Origin: Xanthobacteraceae bacterium
GTDB taxonomy: Bacteria > Pseudomonadota > Alphaproteobacteria > Rhizobiales > Xanthobacteraceae
Reading direction: 5' to 3'
Assembly (NCBI GenBank): GCA_020441545.1
Contig: JAGRLZ010000108.1
Location: 1-34,691, forward strand
DNA: 34,691 nt
In this document: positions 17,093 to 27,995 of the stretch, piece after piece
How the letters are laid out: each line of letters opens with the position of its first letter
Position numbering within the stretch: the stretch's first letter is position 1
Notes under the pieces: generated by a model
Databases searched by the model: none
What the model saw: only the letters and a program-made list of their open reading frames with translations
What the model was told of the DNA's origin: nothing
Translations under genes and position numbers: made by a program

Positions 17093-19050
17093 ATCCCAAC
17101 CCCTACAAGCCTGCTGTTCGTCGAATGTAGATTGCGGTATCGCGCGAGCGCCCAGAGGGGAAAGAATTTCCGGTAGCCGTGGTATCGCAGGTAGAATACA
17201 CGCGGAAAACCTGTCGCTGTATAGCGGGTCTCGTCCCATTCGCCCGCTTCATTTTGGGTCTGTGTCAAATAAGCCACACCCCTGTGGACGGCGGGATGGT
17301 TCGCCTCGCCCACCGCCATCAATGCCAGCAATGCCCAGGCAGTCTGGGACGAGGTGCTGGGGGCGAGCTCATAGCCCTTGTAGTCGAGCCGGTAGCTCGA
17401 GGCGTCCTCGCCCCAGCCGCCGTCGGCGTTCTGGATCGAGACCAGCCAGTCGACCGCCTTGCGCATGACGGGCGCCTGGTGATCGACGCCCGCGACGTTC
17501 AGCGCGCACAGCACCGACCAGGTGCCGTAGATGTAGTTGAGCCCCCAGCGGCCGTACCACGACCCCTCCGGCAACTGCCTGGCGATCAGGTAATCCACCG
17601 CCCGCTTCATCACCGGGCTGCTCTCCTGGGTCTCGCCAAGCTGGGCCAGCATCGACACGCAACGCCCGGTGACATCCTCGGTCGGTGGATCGAGCATCGC
17701 GCCGTGATCGGCGAACGGAATGTTGTCGATGTAATATTCGAGATTGTCGGCATCGAAAGCAGCGAAGCCGCCGTCCTTGCTCTGCAGTCCCTCGATCCAT
17801 TCGCGGGCCCGCGCGATCGCCGGGTCATACCTCCTGGTGCCCCCGTTGCGCTGCGCCCGGTCCATCGCCATCACCACGACCGCGGTATCGTCGAGGTCCG
17901 GATAGTGCGGATTGGCGTACTGGAAAGCCCAGCCGCCGGGCCGGACTTCGGGGCGCTTAGCCGCCCAGTCGCCCTTCACGTCGAGCACCTGCAACGGCTC
18001 CAGCCACTCCAGGCCGCGCTCGGCACGCGCCCTGGATTCGTCGTCGCCGACTTCGAGCAGCGCATGGGCGGTGAGAACGGTGTCCCAGACCGGCGAGACG
18101 CACGGCTGGCAATAGGCTTCGTCCTCCTTGATGACCAGCAGCTTGTCGATGCCGCGCAAGGTAGTCTCGCGGCCCGGATGATCCTTCGGATAACCGAGCA
18201 CGTCGTACATCAGCACGGCATTGACCATCGGCGGAAAGATCGCGCCGATGCCATCCTCGCCGTTGAGCCGCTCCTCGACGAAAGCCTTGGCGACCTCGAT
18301 CGCCCGCGCCCGCAGCCGCTTCGGGAAGTACGGCTCGATCACCCGCAGCACCCTGTCGATGGCGCCGAACAGCGTGAACCAGGCCATGCTCTGATGCGGC
18401 GCCTTCGCCGGCATCCCGAGTTCAAGCGGCGGCGTCAGGAACAGTTCGTCGATCGTGATGCCGCGCGCGTTCTGTGCCTTCGGCTTGTACACCGCGAGCA
18501 CCATCAGCGGCACCATGGTGGTGCGCGCCCAGTAGGAAATCTTGGTCAGATGAAACGGCGACCAGCGCGGCAGCAGCACGATCTCGACCGGCAGCACCGG
18601 CACCGCGCGCCACGTCACCACGCCGAAGAACGCCAGAAGGAAGCGCGTGAAGATGTTCACCTTCTCCGCGCCGCCATGGGCGCGGATCGCCTCGCGCGCC
18701 CGCACCATGTGCGGTGCGTCGGGGCTGTCGCCGATCATCTTCAGCGCGAAGTAGGCTTTTACGCTGGCGCTGGGATCGAACGGGCCATCCTGGACCAGCG
18801 CCCAGCCGCCATGCGCCCCCTGGATGCGGCGCAGATAGGCCGCAATCTTGGCTTCCAGCTCGGGGCTGGCCGGCTCGCCGATCTGATGACGGAACAGCAC
18901 GTATTCGGAAGGAATGGTGGCGTCGGCCTCGAGTTCGAACACCCAGTGACCGTCGGCCTGCTGATGGCCGTGCAGCGCGCGCGTCGCCGCCGTGATGCTG
19001 TCGTCGAGCCGCCCCTTGTCGGTCGCAATCGAAAAACCGTTCATATTCAT
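17089..19050 (-). CDS. shc: Squalene-hopene cyclase
   Basis: This 653-residue monotopic membrane enzyme (HpnF) cyclises squalene to diploptene and diplopterol. The catalytic acid motif DLDDTA lies at residues 385-390, and repeated QW-type motifs (QGAHGGWALVQ, KDGGFAAFD, GSWYGRWGLNYIYGTW, NADGGWGEDASSY, NEAGEWDE) give the alpha/alpha-barrel fold. Length is as expected (about 630-680). ATG is at 19050, with a second in-frame ATG two codons later. It lies 56 bases behind hpnE and overlaps hpnG by four bases. It supplies the hopene that HpnH and HpnG elongate. Confidence 0.98.
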   Translation of the reverse strand: MNMNGFSIATDKGRLDDSITAATRALHGHQQADGHWVFELEADATIPSEYVLFRHQIGEPASPELEAKIAAYLRRIQGAHGGWALVQDGPFDPSASVKAYFALKMIGDSPDAPHMVRAREAIRAHGGAEKVNIFTRFLLAFFGVVTWRAVPVLPVEIVLLPRWSPFHLTKISYWARTTMVPLMVLAVYKPKAQNARGITIDELFLTPPLELGMPAKAPHQSMAWFTLFGAIDRVLRVIEPYFPKRLRARAIEVAKAFVEERLNGEDGIGAIFPPMVNAVLMYDVLGYPKDHPGRETTLRGIDKLLVIKEDEAYCQPCVSPVWDTVLTAHALLEVGDDESRARAERGLEWLEPLQVLDVKGDWAAKRPEVRPGGWAFQYANPHYPDLDDTAVVVMAMDRAQRNGGTRRYDPAIARAREWIEGLQSKDGGFAAFDADNLEYYIDNIPFADHGAMLDPPTEDVTGRCVSMLAQLGETQESSPVMKRAVDYLIARQLPEGSWYGRWGLNYIYGTWSVLCALNVAGVDHQAPVMRKAVDWLVSIQNADGGWGEDASSYRLDYKGYELAPSTSSQTAWALLALMAVGEANHPAVHRGVAYLTQTQNEAGEWDETRYTATGFPRVFYLRYHGYRKFFPLWALARYRNLHSTNSRLVGVGM

Positions 19051-19106
19051 TTCGGTCTATCGCTGTTGATTGATCGAGGCGGACCGCGTCCGGCGGCCGC
19101 AGCCGA

Positions 19107-20351
19107 TCAGGTCCGCAAAACGAGATCGGCTGCCCGGTCGCCGGAGCGGACCGATCCCTCGATGGTCGCAGGCAGGCCCGTATCGGTCCAGTCGCCGGCG
19201 AGAAACAGATTGCGCCACTGCGTGGTCGCGCCCGGACGCAACGCATTCTGCTCCGGGGATGCCTCGAACGTCGCGCGGCGCTCGCGCACGATCTGCCACG
19301 GCGGCAGCGGCGCATCGATCCCCGCCACCCGGCAGATATCGTTCCAGATTTCCTGCGCGAGTTGCTCGCGGGGGCGATCGACCAGATGATCGCCGCCGCT
19401 GATGGTGATCGACATCCGGTCCTTGAACACGAACAGCCATTCGATCAGGCCATTCACCACGCCCGTCATCTGCGACAGGCCCGGCGGCGGCGCGAAGCGG
19501 AAATGCGCGTTGACGATGGCGCAGAACCGCGTCGGCGCGCTCACGCCCGGCAGCAGCGCGGTGGCCGACCGTGGCGGCACCGCCATCACCACCGCATCCT
19601 CCGGCCCGAGTTCAACGCTCTGGTCGCCGAGAGAGAATGCCGTCACACGGTCGCCGTCGAACGAAAGGCTGCGCGCCTCATGGCCGATATCGACGCTGCC
19701 GCCCCGCTCGCGGATGAACCTGAGCGCCGGATCGATCAGCACCGAGCTGAGGCCGTCGCCGGCGATCAGCGGACGGCACGCCTGTCCGCCGGCCAGAAGC
19801 GTTTCGCGCACGATCGCGCCAGCAAGGCCGGCCGAGCCCTTCGGCGGATCGATATTCAGCGCCGCCAGCAGCAGCGGGCCGACCAGGCGGTCATAGAGCG
19901 GACCTTCGCACTTGATGGTGTCGCCGATCAGGGCCTGCGTGCTGGCCCAGGCCAGCGGCGCGAGGCCGAAATAGTCCGCGGGACTGGTATCCGGCACGCG
20001 CCGGTCGGCATCGAACACCCAGAACGGCACGCGGCTGTCGTTGATGCGCAGCGTCCAGCGCTTGTCGGCGGCGAGATCGATGAAGGCGAACCGCGCGTCC
20101 GGCGGCCCCTTCAATCCCCCCACCGATCCGATCCGGCGCGCGTAATCCAGCACGTGCCGGTTGCCCGACAGGATGAGATGGTTGCCGTTGTCGATGGTGA
20201 GGTCGGTCGCACCGTCGTAATACGAGCGGCACCGGCCGCCGACCTGCTGGGTTGCCTCATGCACCCGCACGACGAAGCCGGCATCGGCCAATCGCACGCC
20301 GGCCGACAGGCCGGAGATGCCGGCCCCGAGAATGTGAACCGTCCGCGACAT
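19107..20351 (-). CDS. hpnE: Hydroxysqualene dehydroxylase HpnE
   Basis: This 414-residue FAD-dependent amine-oxidase/phytoene-desaturase-like protein removes the hydroxyl of hydroxysqualene to give squalene. The N-terminus has a Rossmann GxGxxG (HILGAGISGLSAGVRLADAG, residues 6-25) and the HEATQQVGGRCRS second FAD segment (34-46). A typical C-terminal FAD motif, LFLAGDWTDTGLPATIEGSV, lies near residues 380-400. The ATG at 20351 shares one base with the hpnD stop (TGATG), so translation is coupled. The frame stays open upstream, but that part is the antisense-like shadow of hpnD. Confidence 0.96.
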   Translation of the reverse strand: MSRTVHILGAGISGLSAGVRLADAGFVVRVHEATQQVGGRCRSYYDGATDLTIDNGNHLILSGNRHVLDYARRIGSVGGLKGPPDARFAFIDLAADKRWTLRINDSRVPFWVFDADRRVPDTSPADYFGLAPLAWASTQALIGDTIKCEGPLYDRLVGPLLLAALNIDPPKGSAGLAGAIVRETLLAGGQACRPLIAGDGLSSVLIDPALRFIRERGGSVDIGHEARSLSFDGDRVTAFSLGDQSVELGPEDAVVMAVPPRSATALLPGVSAPTRFCAIVNAHFRFAPPPGLSQMTGVVNGLIEWLFVFKDRMSITISGGDHLVDRPREQLAQEIWNDICRVAGIDAPLPPWQIVRERRATFEASPEQNALRPGATTQWRNLFLAGDWTDTGLPATIEGSVRSGDRAADLVLRT

Positions 20352-21187
20352 CAGATCACCGCATAACGCGCCAGGATCATCAGCTTCGCCGCGGTGCTGA
20401 GCCGCACCGGCGCGCGCGGTGGCGCAAATCCGCGCTCCACCAGCCGATCGAGAATGGCATGATAATATTTCGACATGATCCGCGGCGCCCGCACCACGCG
20501 GCGCGGGTGACGCCGCATGATCGCGTCGGACTCGATGAAATGCGCGCGCGCCTGCGCCAGGAGCGGCGCGCACGCCTTCGGCAGGTTGGGATCGCGCGCC
20601 ACGGCCTGCGGATCGTCGCCGGCGATGCCGGCGGCGTCCAGCGCCTCGCGCGGCAGGTAGAGCCGCCCGATGCCGGCGTCCTCGTCGATATCGCGCAGGA
20701 TATTGGTGAGTTGCAGCGCGCGGCCGAGATGATGCGCCAACAGCTTGCCATCCTGTTCCGGCAGGCCGAAGACGCGCACCGACAGGCGGCCCACCGCGCT
20801 CGCGACACGATCGCAATAGAGATCGAGCGTTGCCGCATCGGGCGCGCGGATATCGCCCTGCACATCCATTTCCATGCCGTCGATCACGGCGAGGAAATCG
20901 TCGCGTTGCAGGCCGAAGGCACGCACCGAGGGCAGATAGGATGCAAGACGCTGCGGCGGATTCCCCTCGCACAGGGCGTCGATATCGCGCCGCCATTGCG
21001 CCAGCGCGGCGCGGCGCTGCGGACGCGGATCATCGGAGTCCGCGATGTCGTCGACCTCGCGGCAGAACGTGTAGATCTGGAACATCGCCTCGCGCTGCGC
21101 GCGCGGCAAAATCCGCATCGCCGCGTAGAACGAACTGCCGGACGCCGATGCGCCGGAGCTTGCGTCGGCCGCCGCCTCCATGCTCAT
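20351..21187 (-). CDS. hpnD: Presqualene diphosphate synthase HpnD
   Basis: This 278-residue trans-isoprenyl synthase of the squalene/phytoene synthase family joins two farnesyl-PP to presqualene-PP. The first Asp-rich motif DDIAD is at 46-50 (after FCREV), and the second lies in LTNILRDIDEDAG (about 162-174) followed by RLYLPRE. It is normal in length apart from an N-terminal Ala/Ser-rich stretch (residues 1-18). Its ATG overlaps the hpnC stop by four bases (ATGA). It works in sequence with HpnC and HpnE in the three-enzyme alternative to a single squalene synthase. Confidence 0.96.
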   Translation of the reverse strand: MSMEAAADASSGASASGSSFYAAMRILPRAQREAMFQIYTFCREVDDIADSDDPRPQRRAALAQWRRDIDALCEGNPPQRLASYLPSVRAFGLQRDDFLAVIDGMEMDVQGDIRAPDAATLDLYCDRVASAVGRLSVRVFGLPEQDGKLLAHHLGRALQLTNILRDIDEDAGIGRLYLPREALDAAGIAGDDPQAVARDPNLPKACAPLLAQARAHFIESDAIMRRHPRRVVRAPRIMSKYYHAILDRLVERGFAPPRAPVRLSTAAKLMILARYAVI

Positions 21188-22086
21188 GCGCCGGCCGCCC
21201 GCTTCGAAGCCACGCCGCGCCCCAGCATCCGGCGCGTCAGTTCGCCGGCGATGCCGAGCATGCCATGGCCGAAGAATTCATGCGCCTTGAGATGAACGCG
21301 CTCGCTGAGCGGATCGCGCACCTTCAGAAGCTGTACGATCTTGTCGGCATAAGCCTGGATCACCGCGACGTCGATGCCGAGCCGGATATCCTTCACGCCG
21401 GCGCTCAGCGAGCGGCCGTCGTCCAGCAGCCCTTCGGTCCGCCGGGCGAGATCGTGCAGGCACGCCAGCAATGCCGGCGGCGAGGAGTCCCGTCCCAGCA
21501 TCTCAACCGACGCGCCGGCGGCGGCGAGCGCATTGCGCGGCAAATAGACGCGATTGAGATTGCGGTAATCCTTGCCGCAATCCTGCAGATGATTGTTGAC
21601 CTGGAGGCCCGCGCACAAGGCGTCGGACGCCGGCCAGGTCGCCGTGCTCTCCCCGTGGACATCGAGCATGAACCGGCCGACCGGCATCGCCGAATAGCGG
21701 CAATAGTGGATGACCTCGTCCCAGTCCTCGTAGCGCAGCTTGGTGACGTCCATCCGGAACGCGATCAGCACGTCGAGGGCATGGCGCGGCGACATGCCAC
21801 GCTCCGCCAGCGCCGCGCGCAGCTTCACCGCTTCGGGCTGGCTGTCACCCTGCCCCAGCAACTCGGCTTCAAGAAGATCGAGATGCGTGAGTTTATCCTG
21901 TTCGCTCAAGGACGCATGATCGGCAATGTCGTCGGCGGTGCGAACGAAATTGTAGAACGCGAGAATCAGCCCCCGGTGGCGCGGATGGATGATCCACGAC
22001 GCAACCGGAAAATTCTCGTCACGATCGGTCTTGCCCGACCGCAATTCACCCGCGGAGGCCATCACTTGCTGCTGCTGTCTCGACAT
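21184..22086 (-). CDS. hpnC: Hydroxysqualene synthase HpnC
   Basis: This 300-residue squalene/phytoene-synthase-like enzyme converts presqualene-PP to hydroxysqualene. It has FPVASW and HRGLILAFYNFVRTADDIAD (DDIAD at 52-56), then a second motif in VNNHLQDCGKDYRNLNRVYLPR, where the usual DxxxD is degenerate to DCGKD, as in HpnC proteins. The ATG at 22086 gives MSRQQQQ; an ATG eight codons on is an alternative. The ribosome site is weak. It is the first gene of the minus-strand operon hpnC-D-E-shc-hpnG; the promoter should lie between 22087 and about 22290, where I see no clear consensus. Confidence 0.95.
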   Translation of the reverse strand: MSRQQQQVMASAGELRSGKTDRDENFPVASWIIHPRHRGLILAFYNFVRTADDIADHASLSEQDKLTHLDLLEAELLGQGDSQPEAVKLRAALAERGMSPRHALDVLIAFRMDVTKLRYEDWDEVIHYCRYSAMPVGRFMLDVHGESTATWPASDALCAGLQVNNHLQDCGKDYRNLNRVYLPRNALAAAGASVEMLGRDSSPPALLACLHDLARRTEGLLDDGRSLSAGVKDIRLGIDVAVIQAYADKIVQLLKVRDPLSERVHLKAHEFFGHGMLGIAGELTRRMLGRGVASKRAAGA

Positions 22087-22292
22087 CACAGATTTAGCGC
22101 CGCCGGGGAACCCCAGCGGCGCGCCAAACTTCCATATATCGGTAATTCGCCTGCAAAACCAATGCAACCTGCCGGACCGGGTAACACAGGTTGAGTGCGG
22201 TTGCATGGCTCAACCGGACAACCCGGCCTCCGGGGATTCGGATTGCTGCCCGATCCGGGCCGAAGCGCCGGCCCGACAGGCATTCCGGGCTG

Positions 22293-22532
22293 CTATTGGC
22301 CGTGATCCGCCAGAACCCGCGCGCAGGCTTTCGACAGCCTGGCCCGATGCTGCTGCAAGCAGCCCAGAATAACGAAATCGCCCTGGTCCATCAGCTTGCG
22401 GCAGTGGCGGGTCACATCGCGCGCGCAGGCTTTTTGTTCCGCATCGGTTCCTGATCGATTCTGCATAGGTTGAGCGGCCGCCGCCGCCGAACCGGCCATC
22501 AAGAAAGCGAAGACAACAGCAAGTTTTGGCAT
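22293..22532 (-). CDS. Secreted four-cysteine mini-protein (Cys-rich repeat family)
   Basis: This 79-residue protein has a signal peptide (MPKLAVVFAFLMAGSAAAAA) and one compact repeat with cysteines at 36, 44, 58 and 70 (spacings 7, 13, 11). The pattern AC..DV..HC....D...LGCL..H...LS.AC recalls the Cys-rich repeat found in eukaryotic GLG1 and in small exported proteins of Bradyrhizobiaceae. Two disulfides in the periplasm are likely; no function is known. A good gaagga site precedes the ATG. It lies upstream of and in the same direction as hpnC, 206 bases away, so separate transcription is likely. Confidence 0.8.
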   Translation of the reverse strand: MPKLAVVFAFLMAGSAAAAAQPMQNRSGTDAEQKACARDVTRHCRKLMDQGDFVILGCLQQHRARLSKACARVLADHGQ

Positions 22533-23110
22533 TGTAGTCCTTCGTTATGACAATGGGGATCTGCGATCCCGAACGATTCGACCGATCCGAGGCTACGACA
22601 TTCACGCGCGGCGCGGCCACGGCAATTCAAGAAACGGCAATTCGAGAACCGACTTGCCGCACTACCGACCTGCCACGCAAAGACCCTGCCACGCAAAGAC
22701 CCTGCCGCGCGAAAGCCCTCACCCGCACGGCAACCCATCGCTTCCGCGATCAGCTTTCCGTGCACCCGTTCCGGCGTCGGCGTCGAAGACCGACAAACGT
22801 GCTTGGTGGCACCAAACGCATGCAAATGCGGTCAAATTTGCGGCAGGCCGCGACCGATCTTCGATGCGAATCGCGAAACGAGGTGCCGCGAAATTCTTAA
22901 TCGCCTGATGCGAAAGCGTTATTCCGGGTTAACATGGGACGGAATCGCGGACCGGCATGCCGTCACGATCCACATCCGATCCGGATGTCCGGATTCGCTC
23001 CGGCGTTGAATGGGCTACGATATTTGAACCTGTCCGCCAGGATGGGCTACAAAAGACCGGGCGCGTTCATACCTACCTCTCCGCTTGGCAATTCATTTGG
23101 GAAGCACGAC
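22533..23110. other. Gene-poor region with short tandem repeats
   Basis: No gene is supported in these 578 bases; the small open frames lack ribosome sites and have repeat-derived sequence. The stretch holds two tandem arrays (22621-22717) and the promoters for the flanking secreted proteins. The AT content rises in 22880-22950. Confidence 0.55.
22621..22717. repeat. Two adjacent short tandem arrays (15-base x2, 16-base x3)
   Basis: Array A: ggcaattcaagaaac (22621-22635) followed by ggcaattcgagaacc (22636-22650). Array B: ctgccacgcaaagacc at 22670-22685 and again at 22686-22701, then a diverged ctgccgcgcgaaagcc at 22702-22717. They look like slippage products and have no CRISPR-like spacers. 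Confidence 0.8.
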
Positions 23111-23611
23111 ATGAAGTCGCTTGGTTTTGGCATTACTTCGCAGGCATTCAGGACGGCCGGTTTAGGCGCAGTGCTGCTCCTGTGGGCGGCGGGGCAAGCG
23201 CAGGCCGGCCCATTCAGCAGTTTCAGCGGGAAATGGTCGGGGACGGGCACGGTTTCCCTGTCGGACGGCTCGAAGGAACGAATCCGCTGCAGGGCCCACT
23301 ACAAGGTCGACGGCTCCGGCACCGGCCTGACCCAGACGCTGCGTTGCGCGAGCGACAGCTACCGCTTCGACCTCAGCAGCGACGTCACCAGCTCGCAATC
23401 GGGCAACGTCACCGGGCGCTGGAGCGAGGCCAGCCGCAACATCTTCGGCGAGCTTCGCGGCCGCGCGAGCGACGGGCGGATCGAGGTCTTCGTGGAGGCA
23501 GCCGGCTTCGCCGCCAACCTCATCGTGACCACGCGCGGGAACCGCCAGTCGGTCTCGATCGATTCGAAGGGCGAGATCCGCGGCGTGTCGATCACGCTCG
23601 TAAAGGGCTGA
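23111..23611 (+). CDS. Secreted beta-rich protein of unknown function
   Basis: This 166-residue protein has a long signal peptide (hydrophobic GLGAVLLLWAAG, cleavage after AQA near residue 32) and a mature part of alternating beta-strand-like segments starting FSGKWSGTGTVSLSDG, a lipocalin- or SRPBCC-like feel without a firm family. Two cysteines (IRCRAHYKV, TLRCASDSY) could pair in the periplasm. I start at the ATG at 23111 because the signal peptide begins there; the frame is open further upstream without signal-like sequence. It is convergent with comEC. Similar hypothetical exported proteins are common in Bradyrhizobiaceae. Confidence 0.75.
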   Translation: MKSLGFGITSQAFRTAGLGAVLLLWAAGQAQAGPFSSFSGKWSGTGTVSLSDGSKERIRCRAHYKVDGSGTGLTQTLRCASDSYRFDLSSDVTSSQSGNVTGRWSEASRNIFGELRGRASDGRIEVFVEAAGFAANLIVTTRGNRQSVSIDSKGEIRGVSITLVKG

Positions 23612-23672
23612 TTTCCCGACCCCATCGAAATCGCGGGCTCCACCCGGCCGGACGTTCTCGGTCTCAAGGCCG

Positions 23673-25952
23673 TCAATCGTCCGGCCGGCGGTCCGATTCG
23701 GCCGGCGTTGCATCCACCGCGATCGCGCGGCCGGAACGGGACGCCGGCAATCCGGGTGCGGCGGCAATCGCCGGTGCCCATGGCCGATCGACGCCGTCCG
23801 GCCGGATCGCCTCGATCGCGAACCCCTCGCCTTTCCGGCGCACCGTCAGCGCTCCCTGTCGCCGCAGCCGCTCATGATCGAGCACCAGCGCATCGCAATC
23901 GAGCGGCGCCTGATGGGTCGTCACCACGATTGCGGCGCGGACGCAGTCGTCGGCCAGGGCGGCCACGTCGATGGCAAGCGCGACCAGCCGGCCATCGGCC
24001 ATCGCCGTCACGCAGCCTTCGGGATCGCATGAGACGCCCGTCGCCAGGCTCGCATCGCCGGTGCCGCGGCTGTCGGCATCGGCGGCCAGCCATTCGCGCA
24101 CCAGAAAGGCATCGCGGCCGCTTCGCATCAGATGAAGCCGGCCATCCCGGCCGCGCACCGCCACCGTGTGGCCGTCGCCGGCGACAAGCAGGTCGGGCGG
24201 CGGTATCGAAACAGCCCACAGCGTTGCCACGACCATCGCGCCGGCGCCGCTCCAGCGCAGCGGTGTGCGCAACAGGCCAAGCAGGACGATGCCCGTGGTG
24301 GCGAGCAGCAGCGGCCCGGTGCCGAAGGCCGCCATGCGCCCGATGGCGCCGGGCAGGTCGGCGATCCAGACCGACACCACGACCATCCAGTCGACGCCGA
24401 TCCCCATCGCCTCCCAGAACATGCGATCAAGCCCGAACGGCATCGCCGCCAGCCCCATCAGCCCGGCCGGCATCACGATTCCCGAAACCACCGGCATCGC
24501 GGCGAGATTCGCCAGCACGCCATACGGCGTCACGCGATGGAAATGGAACGCGGCATAAGGCGTGGTGGCAAGGCCGGCAACCAGCGAGGCGAACGCCAGC
24601 GTCATGATTTCACGGCCACCCCACAGCGCCGCCCGCGCGGCCCGCGAATTTTCGGGGGCCGCGAAGAATTGCGGCATGCCGATCTGCACCAGCGCGACAA
24701 GGCCCAATGTCGCGGCAAACGACATCTGGAAGCTCGGATGCACCAGCGCTTCCGGCGCCACCGCCAGCACGATCATGGCCGCGATCGCGAGCGTCCGGAA
24801 AGTCACCGCGCGGCGGTCCACCATCACCGCGATCAGCACCACCGCCGTCATGAAATAGGAGCGCTGGGTGGCGACCTCCGCCCCCGACAACAGAAGATAG
24901 AACGTCGCCGCGGCCAGCGCCGCCGCCGCCGACCACTTCTTGATCGGGAATGTCACGGTCAGCCCGGGGACCAGCGCCAGCAGCGCCCGCACCGCGAAGA
25001 ACACCACCCCCGCCACCACCGCCATGTGATAGCCGGAGATCGACAGCACGTGCCCGAGGCCGGAGATGAACATCGCATCGTTCACCGGCCGGCTGATGGC
25101 ATCGCGCCGCCCGGTGAGCAGCGCGGTCGCGATCGCGCGGTTGTCGCCGTCGAGCGCGGTGCGGATACGGGCATCGATGCCGTCGCGCATGGCCTGCATG
25201 GCGGCGGCATAATGCAACCGCCAGCCGCCGCCGGGCGGGGCGGCCTGCGTCCTGATCTTGCCCATCACGAAGCCTGAGGCGCCGATGCCCTGGAAATAGA
25301 GGTCGCGTCCGAAGTCGTAGGCGCCCGGCCGCAGCGGCGCCAGCGGCGGCAGCAGCCGCGCCTTCAGTTCGACGAAGCTGCCGACGGCGGGCGCGGTGCC
25401 CTTGCGCACCGACAGCCGCACGCGCTCCAGCTTCGGAATCGCGCGCCGTCCCGATATCGCGCTCACCCGCAGCACGAAACGGTCGGTCCGCTCGCGCACC
25501 TCGCGGGCTTCGACGAAGCCCTTCACCGACGAGGCATAGACCGGATGCGCCAGCACGACATGGGCGACACGCGCGGTCCTGACGGTGGCCACCGCAAAGC
25601 CGGCCGCGGCCGCGGCCACCATCAGCATCGCGGCAAAAGCGGCGCGGCGACGAAGCAGGAAAGCGGCCGCGCAGGTCAAGCCGGCGGCGGCGAGCGCAGC
25701 CCAGAGCATCGGCTCGCGGTCGGCGGAGAAATAGACGGCGATGCCGGCCCCGAACGCCACCGGCACCCACGGCAGCAACCGCCCGTCACCCGCTTCCGCC
25801 CGCAGCCAGTTGCGCAGCATGGCCATGACCGGCGCGGCAAGCTCGGCAGCCTCGATGCGCGAGCCGGATACGGCGCCCCGCCACGCCGGCCAGGTGCCGG
25901 CTTTCGCCCTGCCCTCGTCTTGCTCCGCCACCGCGCGCCCCTGCAACCGCAA
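23673..25952 (-). CDS. comEC: ComEC/Rec2-type DNA-uptake channel protein lacking metallo-beta-lactamase motifs
   Basis: This 759-residue inner-membrane protein has N-terminal helices and a DUF4131-like OB region (about 60-235), then the Competence domain (about 265-560) with the hallmark [18 protein letters not shown] (298-315), [16 protein letters not shown] (353-368) and [14 protein letters not shown] (405-418). ComEC forms the pore that passes single-stranded DNA into the cell. The soluble tail (about 585-759) occupies the place of the usual metallo-beta-lactamase domain, but no HxHxDH motif is visible; its [16 protein letters not shown] start looks like a degenerate version. The gene begins 45 bases after glnS on the same strand. 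Confidence 0.9.
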   Translation of the reverse strand: MRLQGRAVAEQDEGRAKAGTWPAWRGAVSGSRIEAAELAAPVMAMLRNWLRAEAGDGRLLPWVPVAFGAGIAVYFSADREPMLWAALAAAGLTCAAAFLLRRRAAFAAMLMVAAAAAGFAVATVRTARVAHVVLAHPVYASSVKGFVEAREVRERTDRFVLRVSAISGRRAIPKLERVRLSVRKGTAPAVGSFVELKARLLPPLAPLRPGAYDFGRDLYFQGIGASGFVMGKIRTQAAPPGGGWRLHYAAAMQAMRDGIDARIRTALDGDNRAIATALLTGRRDAISRPVNDAMFISGLGHVLSISGYHMAVVAGVVFFAVRALLALVPGLTVTFPIKKWSAAAALAAATFYLLLSGAEVATQRSYFMTAVVLIAVMVDRRAVTFRTLAIAAMIVLAVAPEALVHPSFQMSFAATLGLVALVQIGMPQFFAAPENSRAARAALWGGREIMTLAFASLVAGLATTPYAAFHFHRVTPYGVLANLAAMPVVSGIVMPAGLMGLAAMPFGLDRMFWEAMGIGVDWMVVVSVWIADLPGAIGRMAAFGTGPLLLATTGIVLLGLLRTPLRWSGAGAMVVATLWAVSIPPPDLLVAGDGHTVAVRGRDGRLHLMRSGRDAFLVREWLAADADSRGTGDASLATGVSCDPEGCVTAMADGRLVALAIDVAALADDCVRAAIVVTTHQAPLDCDALVLDHERLRRQGALTVRRKGEGFAIEAIRPDGVDRPWAPAIAAAPGLPASRSGRAIAVDATPAESDRRPDD

Positions 25953-25997
25953 GGCGCAGCATGGGACAAAGCCGCGGCCCCGGCAACCGCAGCGGGA

Positions 25998-27680
<1,683 letters not shown>

Positions 27681-27995
27681 CCCGATGTCCTGCTGCCGAT
27701 CCGGCCTTGTCTCCGTCAGAACCCCCTGCATTCGATACAGCGGGCACCCGGCGTTTCGGATCGCGCCCTATCTGCCAAATTCGCGCTGCGTCGCCAAGCC
27801 CGGCCTGCCAAGCCCGGCCTACCACGTCCGGCCTGCCAAGTCCGGCCTGCCAAGTCGGCCCCGCCAGGCCCGCAACGCCGACGTCGCCGGCAGCCGTTTT
27901 CGCCCGGCAGCCCCGGTTTCCCCTGCGCCCGAAAACGCGATATAGAGCCTTCGCGCCGCCCTGCCCCTTCTCCTGCCTGTTCCTGCCCCGACATC
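27681..27995. other. Divergent control region glnS / gltX
   Basis: There is no gene. It contains the 14-base tandem array at 27793-27848 and must hold the promoters of two tRNA synthetase genes. No T-box or other leader structure typical of synthetase genes was recognised. Confidence 0.5.
27793..27848. repeat. 14-base tandem array, four copies, in the glnS/gltX intergenic region
   Basis: Units are gccaagcccggcct (27793-27806), an identical copy (27807-27820), accacgtccggcct (27821-27834) and gccaagtccggcct (27835-27848). A fifth, more diverged copy begins at 27849 (gccaagtcggcc). The copies differ at two or three positions, so it is an old array or one kept by gene conversion. Confidence 0.85.

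Noticed and set aside
17179..19389. 736-codon open frame antisense to shc
   Set aside because: Same mirror-frame effect; shc is certain from its catalytic and QW motifs.
22670..22717. Possible CRISPR array
   Set aside because: Copies are directly adjacent without spacers and only 16 bases long; there are no cas genes.
22934..23110. N-terminal extension of the secreted protein at 23111
   Set aside because: The upstream 59 codons have no signal-peptide or ribosome-site support, while the ATG at 23111 starts a good signal peptide.
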